The position numbers and the translations under genes are program-made. From Candidatus Krumholzibacteriota bacterium (GTDB taxonomy: Bacteria > Krumholzibacteriota > Krumholzibacteriia > Krumholzibacteriales > Krumholzibacteriaceae): 49,959 nt of DNA. The DNA lies in NCBI GenBank assembly GCA_016931295.1, contig JAFGEZ010000020.1, forward strand, positions 1 to 49,959. Reading direction: 5' to 3'. Below the pieces are notes generated by a model. That model saw only the letters and a program-made list of their open reading frames with translations. It searched no databases and had not been told where the DNA came from. This document shows positions 35,843 through 41,968 of this stretch, piece after piece; the stretch's first letter is position 1; each line of letters starts with the position of its first letter.

Positions 35843-35998
35843 ATGAACACGATACGACGTTTCAGGAAGTGGATACTCGGCGCGGCGCTGCTCGCGATCG
35901 TCCTGGGCTACGTGCTCCTCGACCAGGGCTCCCTCTCGGCCGCGCCCCTGCTTCTCGTCCTCGGCTACTGCATCCTCGTTCCCGTCGCACTCGTCTAG
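35843..35998 (+). CDS. 51-residue two-helix membrane protein
   Basis: A short basic start (MNTIRRFRKW) is followed by two hydrophobic helices (about 11-24 and 31-50) joined by LDQGSLSAAP. The start is chosen because GGAGG lies 12 bp upstream and the region 5' of it, although open, holds the promoter. Codon use matches coding DNA here. I do not recognise a named family. The gene lies just after a strong promoter and 4 bp before tRNA-Val, so the tRNA is probably processed from the same transcript. Confidence 0.7.
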   Translation: MNTIRRFRKWILGAALLAIVLGYVLLDQGSLSAAPLLLVLGYCILVPVALV

Positions 35999-36002
35999 GG
36001 AT

Positions 36003-36079
36003 GGGCGGATAGCTCAGCTGGTCAGAGCGCCTGCCTTACAAGCAGGAAGTCGGAGGTTCAAGTCCTCTTCCGCCCACCA
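36003..36079 (+). tRNA. tRNA-Val (anticodon TAC)
   Basis: A complete cloverleaf is visible: acceptor GGGCGGA (36003-36009) pairs with TCCGCCC (36069-36075), with D arm GCTC...GAGC, anticodon stem CCTGC/GCAGG and loop CTTACAA. The anticodon is at 36037-36039. The T arm is GGAGG/CCTCT-like with TTCAAGT. CCA is encoded at 36077-36079. A T-run (36083-36087) just downstream may help end the transcript. Confidence 0.97.
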
Positions 36080-36193
36080 CGCTTTTTGCCTGCCGCCATG
36101 AACGCGATTGCTCCGGGCACAGGGGCGAGGCGGCATCGGCGCCGGTATCAGATTTCCCGCAATGAATCGATGACAGGGCTTTTCTCCCGCAGG

Positions 36194-36211
36194 AGTAAAG
36201 TTTTGTTTACT
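36194..36211 (+). promoter_or_regulatory. Candidate operator: inverted repeat overlapping the -35
   Basis: AGTAAA (36194-36199) and TTTACT (36206-36211) are perfect inverted halves around GTTTTG. The right half overlaps the putative -35 of the promoter that ends at 36236. No cognate regulator is identifiable. Confidence 0.4.
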
Positions 36212-36236
36212 ATGTGGGCGCTCGATCGAATATAAT
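36206..36236 (+). promoter_or_regulatory. Promoter of the Ig/CBM lipoprotein
   Basis: A perfect TATAAT -10 (36231-36236) lies in an unusually AT-rich stretch. The -35 is either TTTACT with 19 bp or TACTAT (36208-36213) with 17 bp, neither ideal, so an activator or the overlapping inverted repeat may matter. The leader to GTG 36306 is about 63 nt. Confidence 0.6.
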
Positions 36237-36305
36237 CCGAGTAGTATTGTCAGGTATTGGTTGGCGGGCTTTCGGCAGCCGGAACGCCGTGGAAAGGAGC
36301 GTGGA

Positions 36306-37154
36306 GTGGTCTATTCATCGGGAAATGCATCGGTTGTGAAGCTTCTTGCAACAGGATTGCTTCTGGGCGCCATGATGATGTCGGCGTGCAGCGATTCGGA
36401 TACGGGATCGGAGCCGACGGTCGACACGACGGATCCGACGATCGCACTCTCGGCCTCTGCGAATCTTGTTCTATCCGATGGAAATGTCCTCTACACGGCC
36501 GATGCTTCCGACGACGAGGGGGTCGTGCTCGTCGAGTTCCATGACGGCGCCTCCATGATCGGCAGCGACGATACGGCCCCGTTCGAGCTCGATGTCGCGT
36601 ATGCCGAGTCGGACAACGGCCAGCACCACCTGTGGGCGACGGCCGAGGACGACGCCGGCAACACGGCGAGCAGCGACACGGTCACCGTGATCGTCGCGAT
36701 CAACGTGACGGCCGGATTCGTCAACCCCGGCTTCACGGACGATGCGAGCGGCTGGACACTCCACAATTTCGACGAGTGGAGCGGCTGGACGGATGAAGCC
36801 GGGAATCCGCCCGGATGCATGCGGCTCAACGAGTACGGCACCTGCGAGGTCGATCCGGGGATCGAGCAGGAGGTCTCCGGGTTCGTTCCAGGTCTGACGT
36901 ACGAGATCACCGGCGAGTACCGGCCGTACGTGAACTGGATCGGGAACCAGTTCGCCGAGAGCTTCGTCGTGACCGCGGACAGCGTCGTCGTCGGATCGTT
37001 CGCGCGCGGTCCCAACGGTCTGGACTGGTCGCCCTTCACGGCCGAGTTCACGGCCACCGCGTTCACGCACACGATCGGGTTCTGGGCGGAATATAACTGC
37101 GACGACTCCTCGTACGAGCTCGACAACGTCTCGCTCTCGATCAAGACGGAGTGA
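36306..37154 (+). CDS. Lipoprotein with Ig-like and CBM-like jelly-roll domains
   Basis: This 282-residue protein starts at GTG 36306, with AAGGAG 6 bp upstream; a TTG at 36261 is also in frame but has no ribosome site. The hydrophobic signal ends MMMSAC, then SDSD, giving a lipoprotein. Residues ~45-130 form an Ig-like domain (DGNVLYTADASDDEGVVLVEF, then LWATAEDDAGNTASSDTVTV). Residues ~135-282 resemble a CBM4/9-type jelly roll (NPGFTDDASGWTL, EVSGFVPGLTYEITGEYRP, ending YELDNVSLSI). It probably binds a surface glycan. It has its own promoter and terminator, so it is a single-gene unit. Confidence 0.85.
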   Translation: MVYSSGNASVVKLLATGLLLGAMMMSACSDSDTGSEPTVDTTDPTIALSASANLVLSDGNVLYTADASDDEGVVLVEFHDGASMIGSDDTAPFELDVAYAESDNGQHHLWATAEDDAGNTASSDTVTVIVAINVTAGFVNPGFTDDASGWTLHNFDEWSGWTDEAGNPPGCMRLNEYGTCEVDPGIEQEVSGFVPGLTYEITGEYRPYVNWIGNQFAESFVVTADSVVVGSFARGPNGLDWSPFTAEFTATAFTHTIGFWAEYNCDDSSYELDNVSLSIKTE

Positions 37155-37194
37155 GAGCGGAACAGGATCGTCGTCGGCGGAAGCGATAGAGAGA

Positions 37195-37229
37195 GACCCG
37201 GCCGCCCCGCAGGGGCGACCGGGTCTTTT
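37195..37229 (+). terminator. Rho-independent terminator after the Ig/CBM lipoprotein
   Basis: A 14-position stem with one mismatch (37195-37208 with 37212-37225, loop GCA) is followed by TTTT at 37226-37229. Confidence 0.85.
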
Positions 37230-37259
37230 CGCATGCGATGATCTCCGCGCCGCGCGTTC

Positions 37260-38474
37260 TCACCGCAGCAGCATGAGTTTCCTGGAGAGGGTCTCGCCGC
37301 CGATCGAGACGCGGCAGAAGTAGACACCCGAGCTCACCGGCCGGCCGATATCGTTCCGGCCGCTCCACTCGGCGCTGTAGTCGCCCGCCGGGCGCACGGC
37401 GTTCTCGATCGTCCGGACGAGGCGCCCGTTGACGTCCCAGACCTGCACGACGACCCGGCCCTGCCGGGGGACGCTCCAGGCGATCCGCACGGTCGGGTTG
37501 AAGGGGTTCGGCCAGGCGGCGAGCGAGGCCGTCCGCGCGGGGGCCGCCGGCTCGTTCTCCTCCGGCTTCAAAACGGGCGGGCAGATCACGAGGACAGAGC
37601 CCGTTCCCTCGAAGGTCTTCTCGCCGACCGAGCCCGTCACGGCCAGCGGCACGTCGCCGCCCATGCCCTGGAGAAGCCCGATCACGGCCTGCCGGTCGAA
37701 TTTGACCATGCGGTCGGGGATGCCGTCGTCGTCGCAGTCGCCGACCGATGTCGGTTTGGCCGCGGCCGGGACGGTCCCCCCGAGCATCACCGTCGACACG
37801 TCGATCGTCGACGGATCGAATCCTTCCATCAGCTCGATGTGGCAGGTGATCCAGCGGCCCTTGCTCTTGAGGTTGAGGGTTTCGGGCGCGATGTCGACCG
37901 TCGCCGGCACGTCGACGTCGTAGCGGGCGACGAAGCCGTCGGTGAGACCGGCCGAGACGCGGTCGCCGCCGCCGAAGTCAACCGTTTCGCTGAAGAGTCC
38001 CGCGAGGTAGAGCCCCTCGCGCGGATCGAGGACGATGCCCTGCACCCGCTCGCGGCCCGCGCCGCCCCAGGCGCCGTCCCAGAGCCATGCGCCGTCTCCG
38101 CCGAGCTCGAGGAGGACGATGTCGGCGTCCCCCGCCGAGGTGCGTTGCCCGCCGCCGAAGTCGACCGTCTCCTCGAAGTTGCCGGCGACGAAGACGTGGT
38201 CGTCTCCGAGGAGGGCGATGTCGTAGGCGAAGTCGGCGCCCTCGCCGCCCCGGACGGCGTCCCAGAGATAACCGAACGCCGTGTCGAGCTTCACGACGGC
38301 GATGTCCCACGATCCGGCGGACGAGCGGGCACCGCCGCCGAAGTCGACGTCGCGCGAGAAGTAGCCGGCCACGTAGACGTTCCCCGCCGCGTCGAGGGCG
38401 ACGCCCCACGGGGCGTCCTCGCCCGGGCCGCCCCAGGTGTAGTCGCGGACGTATGCGCCGTCGGCGTCGAGCCC
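37260..38474 (-). CDS. SBBP-repeat secreted protein with FlgD-Ig-like C-terminus, 5'-truncated
   Basis: On the minus strand about 404 codons are readable. Three SBBP-like beta-propeller repeats each end in VDFGGG (as in GYFSRDVDFGGGARSSAG and NFEETVDFGGGQRTSAG). A conserved domain with ETLNLKSKGRWITCHIEL and GDCDDDGIPDRMVKFDR follows, then a FlgD-Ig/sorting module (AAWPNPFNPTVRIAW to SGVYFCRVSIGG). An in-frame GTG at 38372 lies inside a repeat (GNVYVAGYF), so it is not a real start. Homology-like sequence continues to VGLDADGAYV near 38474 and then stops with no signal peptide or start codon. The true 5' end is missing; here it meets the next gene head to head. Confidence 0.75.
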   Translation of the reverse strand, partial: GLDADGAYVRDYTWGGPGEDAPWGVALDAAGNVYVAGYFSRDVDFGGGARSSAGSWDIAVVKLDTAFGYLWDAVRGGEGADFAYDIALLGDDHVFVAGNFEETVDFGGGQRTSAGDADIVLLELGGDGAWLWDGAWGGAGRERVQGIVLDPREGLYLAGLFSETVDFGGGDRVSAGLTDGFVARYDVDVPATVDIAPETLNLKSKGRWITCHIELMEGFDPSTIDVSTVMLGGTVPAAAKPTSVGDCDDDGIPDRMVKFDRQAVIGLLQGMGGDVPLAVTGSVGEKTFEGTGSVLVICPPVLKPEENEPAAPARTASLAAWPNPFNPTVRIAWSVPRQGRVVVQVWDVNGRLVRTIENAVRPAGDYSAEWSGRNDIGRPVSSGVYFCRVSIGGETLSRKLMLLR

Positions 38475-38495
38475 GACAGCGCGTACGGTCCGGCG
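38465..38495. other. Head-to-head junction of two 5'-truncated genes
   Basis: Left of about 38474 the minus strand reads an SBBP-repeat protein; right of about 38475 the plus strand reads the C-terminal part of an unrelated arylsulfotransferase-like protein. Neither has a start codon, ribosome site or signal peptide at the meeting point. The heptamer CGTACGG occurs at 38482 and again at 38510. It is either a real inversion/deletion breakpoint or an assembly chimera. Confidence 0.7.
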
Positions 38496-39008
38496 GCCCC
38501 GGTGTGGACGTACGGCGGGCCGGGGGTGTTCTACGCCGGCGCGACCCAGGGCGGCGCATTCAGGCTCCCGAACGGCAACACGCTCGTCTCGGCGGTCATC
38601 CTCGGCTGGACCTTCGAGGTGACCGTCGACGGGACGATCGTGTGGGAGTACGAATTCGGCAACAACTGCGGGCGCGTGCCCCGGTACTGGACCCCGACCG
38701 CCGTGGAGCCGCAGGCGCCGCCGCTGCGCGGCGCGCGGTTCCTGCCGAACTACCCGAACCCCTTCAATCCCGCGACGACGATCGGGTTCTTCCTCGAGGC
38801 GCCGGGCCGCGTGCGGATCGACGTTCTCGACGTCCGGGGCCGCCGCGTGGCCGTCCTGACCGATCGCCGCTACGGGGCGGGGGAGTCCTTCGTGGTCTGG
38901 AACGGGTGCGACGCGGCCGGCGCCGCTGCCGCCTCCGGCGTCTATTTCGTGCGGATGCGGGCGGGATCGGGATCCACGGAGACGCAGAAGGTCATCCTGC
39001 TGAAATAG
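38475..39008 (+). CDS. Arylsulfotransferase (ASST)-like C-terminal fragment with FlgD-Ig-like module, 5'-truncated
   Basis: The readable part (177 residues) begins DSAYGPAAPVWTYGGPG, continues AFRLPNGNTLVSAV and VTVDGTIVWEYEF, and so matches the last propeller blade of bacterial arylsulfotransferase-type proteins. It ends in a sorting-like module (FLPNYPNPFNPATTIGFFLE to SGVYFVRMRAGSG, then VILLK). A complete ASST protein would be about 400-500 residues, so at least the N-terminal half, with the His catalytic residue and signal peptide, is absent. GTG 38502 is in frame but splits the blade. Expression as a functional protein is doubtful. Confidence 0.75.
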   Translation, partial: DSAYGPAAPVWTYGGPGVFYAGATQGGAFRLPNGNTLVSAVILGWTFEVTVDGTIVWEYEFGNNCGRVPRYWTPTAVEPQAPPLRGARFLPNYPNPFNPATTIGFFLEAPGRVRIDVLDVRGRRVAVLTDRRYGAGESFVVWNGCDAAGAAAASGVYFVRMRAGSGSTETQKVILLK

Positions 39009-39092
39009 ACGCGTTCCTCACCGGCCGGGAGCCGCCCCGGCGGCCGTCCGTAACCTCCCCGAAAAAAATGCGACGTCGCACCCGTGGGCGTG

Positions 39093-39098
39093 TATAAT
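39093..39098 (+). promoter_or_regulatory. Candidate -10 of the TonB-like/exbB/exbD operon
   Basis: A perfect TATAAT at 39093-39098, directly preceded by TG, lies 33 bp before the proposed start. No good -35 is visible at 16-18 bp, so support is partial. Confidence 0.4.
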
Positions 39099-39130
39099 CG
39101 ACAACCCGTCGGCATGCAAAGGAAGCGACA

Positions 39131-40015
39131 CTGTTCGGAAATCGACCGCAACGCCTGGCGCTCGCCATCTCCATACTGATCCACCTGCTCGTATTCGCCG
39201 CCTGGCGGCCGATGAGCAGGCTGATCGAGCCCCCGGCCGTGGAGATCGGGACGCCCGATCAGCCGCCGCTCGTCTTCGAACTGGTGGAAACGCCCGAGGA
39301 CGCCATCCGGCGGCGTCCCGACGAGGCGCATCTCCTCTCAGACAAGAACGCCGTCGCCCGGGACGAGCGACCGTCGAACGAAGACGACGGCGTCCCCTAC
39401 AGCGAGGGGCTGACCGAGCACCGGGTCTTCGCGGGCGGGGCAAACGCGGAGAGCCCCCCGGCCGAGGACGGACAGGCGAGGCGGCCCGCCGAGCCCGGCG
39501 CCCGGACCGATCCCGCGCCGGAGGAGGGGATCGACCCGGCGGCGGAACACATCCCCGCGGAGAGGAGGGACCACGGACCTGCCTCCGACAGGGATTATCT
39601 CGTGCAGGCGCATCGCGAGTTCCTCGCCGCGCACGGGCAGTACATCGACGACGCGAGCTACGACCAGCGGGTCCTCGGCGCCGGGGAGATGGGCGGCATC
39701 TCGCTCAACACCTACGCATGGGACTACGCCTCGTACATCCTCGACATGAAGCGCAGGCTCCGGGAGAACGTGCATCCGCCGGGGGCCTTCACCTACCTCG
39801 GCCTGATCAGCGGAGACACGGTGATCCGGTTCAGGGTGATGCCCGACGGCTCGGTGGCGGACATCGAGGTGATCGGTTTCAACGGCCATCGCTCGCTGAT
39901 GGAGACGAGCGTGACGGCGGTTGAGCTGTCCTCGCCCTTCCGCCCGCTGCCCGCCGATTTCCCCGAGGACTATCTCGAGTTGATGTGGACGTTCAGTTAC
40001 CTCGTTCGGCGTTGA
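39131..40015 (+). CDS. TonB-like energy-transducer protein
   Basis: The C-terminal ~90 residues are a TonB-type domain: YILDMKRRLRENVHPPG, DTVIRFRVMPDGSVADIEVI, then a final beta strand. A polar Asp/Glu/Pro-rich linker precedes it. An N-terminal membrane helix (LALAISILIHLLVFAAW) is encoded upstream of ATG 39212 in the same frame, so 39212 is too late. The only reasonable start before the helix is CTG 39131, with AAGGAAG 5 bp upstream; there is no ATG, GTG or TTG in frame between a stop and the helix. The result is about 294 residues. It is followed by exbB (22 bp) and exbD, its normal partners. Confidence 0.82.
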   Translation: MFGNRPQRLALAISILIHLLVFAAWRPMSRLIEPPAVEIGTPDQPPLVFELVETPEDAIRRRPDEAHLLSDKNAVARDERPSNEDDGVPYSEGLTEHRVFAGGANAESPPAEDGQARRPAEPGARTDPAPEEGIDPAAEHIPAERRDHGPASDRDYLVQAHREFLAAHGQYIDDASYDQRVLGAGEMGGISLNTYAWDYASYILDMKRRLRENVHPPGAFTYLGLISGDTVIRFRVMPDGSVADIEVIGFNGHRSLMETSVTAVELSSPFRPLPADFPEDYLELMWTFSYLVRR

Positions 40016-40036
40016 CGACAGGAGGGAGACACGGAC

Positions 40037-40681
40037 ATGACAGAGATCTTCGCGGAACTGCAGAAGGGGGGCATCGTCATGATACCCCTGCTCGCCGCCT
40101 CGGTGCTGGGGCTCGCCGTCTTCATCGAGCGGCTCGCCGCCCTGCGGCGGCGGAAGGTGATCGTGCCCGAGATCGTCTCGGCGATCGGGCGGATCGAGGA
40201 CGCCGACGACCTCCGCGTCGCCGAGCGCATCTGCGAGGCCAACCCCGGCGCCTTCGCCGGCGTCGTCCTCGCCGCGCTGCGCAACCGCGGCCTGCCGCGG
40301 GACGAGCAGCGGGAGGTCGTTCTCGACCAGGGACGGCAGGAGGTGCGGAGCCTCGAGCGAGGGCTCGTCGTGCTCGAGACGATCGCCTCGGTCGGACCGC
40401 TTCTCGGTCTGATGGGCACGGTGATCGGCATGGTGAAGGTCTTCAACGTCATATCGCGCGTGGGGATCGGGCAGGCCAACATCCTCTCGGGCGGGATCTC
40501 CGAGGCGCTGATCACGACGGTCACCGGTCTGGCGGTCGGCATCCCGGCGCTCGTGGCATACAACTACTTCACCTCGCGGGCCGAGGGCCTCGTCCTCGAC
40601 ATCGAGAAGCACACGACCTCGCTGATGCACCGCATGCGGGCCGTGGCGGGCGGGAACGGGGAGATGCAGGATGCGGTTTGA
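40037..40681 (+). CDS. exbB: ExbB/TolQ-family proton-channel protein
   Basis: This 214-residue protein has three membrane helices and the MotA/TolQ/ExbB domain: an N-terminal helix (VMIPLLAASVLGLAVFIERL), TIASVGPLLGLMGTVIGMVKVF and LITTVTGLAVGIPALVAYNYF. With ExbD it uses the proton-motive force to drive the TonB-like protein, energising an outer-membrane transporter or the Tol system. ExbB or TolQ cannot be separated from sequence alone; the upstream TonB-like gene favours ExbB. GGAGGGAGA lies 9 bp upstream of the ATG. Its last codons overlap exbD by 11 bp. Confidence 0.93.
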   Translation: MTEIFAELQKGGIVMIPLLAASVLGLAVFIERLAALRRRKVIVPEIVSAIGRIEDADDLRVAERICEANPGAFAGVVLAALRNRGLPRDEQREVVLDQGRQEVRSLERGLVVLETIASVGPLLGLMGTVIGMVKVFNVISRVGIGQANILSGGISEALITTVTGLAVGIPALVAYNYFTSRAEGLVLDIEKHTTSLMHRMRAVAGGNGEMQDAV

Positions 40682-41075
40682 TCTCAAGCAGAAGCGGCGG
40701 GCGGCGATCAACATCACCTCGCTGATCGACGTGCTCTTCCTGCTCCTCATCTTCTTCATGGTCTCCTCGACCTTCCTCGAGCAGCCGGGGATGAAGCTCG
40801 ACCTGCCGGCGGCCGAGGCGGCCGAGGCGGCGCGCGCCGGGAAGCTCACCGTCTTCATCGGTCCCGGCGGCGAGATCCTCTTCGGCGACCGGGCCGTGCC
40901 GGTCGACAGCCTCGAGGCGGCGATGCGCGAGGCGGTCGCCTCGGCGGACGATCGGACGCTCGTGCTGAAGGCCGACCGCGACGCGCGCCACGGAACGGTG
41001 GTGCAGGTGATGGACATCGCGAAGCGCGCGGGGCTCGAACGGCTCGTGGTGGCCACGCAGGCGGGGGAGAGGTGA
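40671..41075 (+). CDS. exbD: ExbD/TolR-family protein
   Basis: This 134-residue protein has one N-terminal helix (SLIDVLFLLLIFFMVSSTF), whose Asp is the conserved proton-carrying residue, followed by a periplasmic domain (KLTVFIGPGGEILFGDRAV, then VLKADRDARHGTVVQVMDIAKRAG). It overlaps exbB by 11 bp, so stoichiometry is probably set by coupling. Its periplasmic end would contact the TonB-like protein. The terminator at 41156-41192 closes the operon. Confidence 0.94.
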   Translation: MRFDLKQKRRAAINITSLIDVLFLLLIFFMVSSTFLEQPGMKLDLPAAEAAEAARAGKLTVFIGPGGEILFGDRAVPVDSLEAAMREAVASADDRTLVLKADRDARHGTVVQVMDIAKRAGLERLVVATQAGER

Positions 41076-41155
41076 GGAACGAGGGCGCGCGCTCCCCGTG
41101 GGCGTCGGGAACGGGACGCCGCCGACCTGGTGTAAAGGATCGTTGACATTTCTCG

Positions 41156-41192
41156 CCTCCCCGGCGGCACGTCGCCGGGGAGGTTTCTCTTT
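41156..41192 (+). terminator. Rho-independent terminator of the TonB-like/exbB/exbD operon
   Basis: An 11-bp perfect stem (41156-41166 with 41173-41183, loop GCACGT) is followed by a T-rich run TTTCTCTTT. Confidence 0.88.
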
Positions 41193-41242
41193 GCGTATCC
41201 CGCTGTAGACAGCATCGATAGCGGATATCTGGGCGAGAGGCC

Positions 41243-41271
41243 TTGACGGCGGCGGGAGCGACGTATATAAT
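41243..41271 (+). promoter_or_regulatory. Strong promoter of the TetR/exporter operon
   Basis: TTGACG (41243-41248) and TATAAT (41266-41271) are spaced by exactly 17 bp. The predicted transcript starts at about 41278, inside or next to the operator, with a short leader of under 40 nt to ATG 41315. Confidence 0.85.
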
Positions 41272-41290
41272 TTGACTTGATGGTTAAATT
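41269..41290 (+). promoter_or_regulatory. Putative TetR operator overlapping the -10
   Basis: AATTTGAC (41269-41276) and GTTAAATT (41283-41290) form an inverted repeat (7 of 8 matched, spacer TTGATG) that overlaps the -10 and start site. TGGTTAA is also repeated directly at 41281 and 41294. Position and symmetry fit autorepression by the TetR protein encoded 25 bp downstream. Confidence 0.6.
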
Positions 41291-41314
41291 ATCTGGTTAA
41301 TCCGGGGGGCGCGC

Positions 41315-41968
41315 ATGCCGGACTCGACGGGGCGGGGGCGAACGACCGAGGAGCGGATCCTCGAGGCGGCCACCGGCGTGTTTCTTCGCGCCGGGCAGGC
41401 CGGCGCCCGCATGCAGGAGATCGCCGACGCCGCCGGCATCAACAAGGCCCTTCTCCACTACTACTTCCGGTCGAAGGAGCGGCTCTACCGCACCGTCCTC
41501 GAGCGGGAGATCGCCGCCTTCCTCCGCGGCGTCGTCGGCTCGATCCCCGAAACGGACGATATCGAGGCGTTCCTGCGGGGGATGATCGGCACCATCATCG
41601 ACCGCCTCGCCGGCAATCCGCAGGTCGTTCGCTTCATCACGTGGGAGCTGGGGCGCGGCGGACCGGTGGCCCGGGAGGTGATCCGGGGCGTCATCATGGA
41701 GGGTTCCGGCGAATCGGTCTACAACCGCTTTCGCGGACTCGTGGCGAGGGAGGTCGCCCGGAGACGGATCAGGCCCGTCGACCCGGATCATCTCCTCTTC
41801 AGCGTGCTGGGGATGTGCCTGTACGTCTATCTCGCCGCCCCGATACTCTCGGCCGTCTTCCCCGGCGTCGATCCGGGAGATGCGGCCTTCGCCGAAACGC
41901 GGAAAGACGAGGTCTTCGAACTCGCGTGGCGCGGCATCCGCGCCGGGAAGGAGGCGGGCGATGCGTAG
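41315..41968 (+). CDS. TetR-family repressor of the exporter operon
   Basis: This 217-residue protein has an N-terminal TetR helix-turn-helix (TEERILEAATGVFLRAG, then MQEIADAAGINKALLHYYFRSKERLY). The ligand domain is helical and probably dimeric. It overlaps the TolC-family gene by 8 bp and sits directly behind a promoter with a palindrome, so it most likely represses itself and the exporter. In E. coli the similar ybhGFSR exporter is controlled by the TetR protein CecR, a close parallel. The inducer is unknown. Confidence 0.93.
   Translation: MPDSTGRGRTTEERILEAATGVFLRAGQAGARMQEIADAAGINKALLHYYFRSKERLYRTVLEREIAAFLRGVVGSIPETDDIEAFLRGMIGTIIDRLAGNPQVVRFITWELGRGGPVAREVIRGVIMEGSGESVYNRFRGLVAREVARRRIRPVDPDHLLFSVLGMCLYVYLAAPILSAVFPGVDPGDAAFAETRKDEVFELAWRGIRAGKEAGDA

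Noticed and set aside
37839-38474. Plus-strand frame upstream of the ASST fragment, open to 37839
   Set aside because: This part is the shadow of the SBBP-repeat gene on the other strand; homology to the ASST type begins only at about 38475.
39114-39116. ATG as start of the TonB-like gene
   Set aside because: It is in a different frame from the TonB-like coding sequence.
41143-41148. TTGACA upstream of the TetR gene as a -35
   Set aside because: It lies in front of the terminator hairpin, so the -10 position would fall in the stem; the promoter at 41243-41271 is far better.
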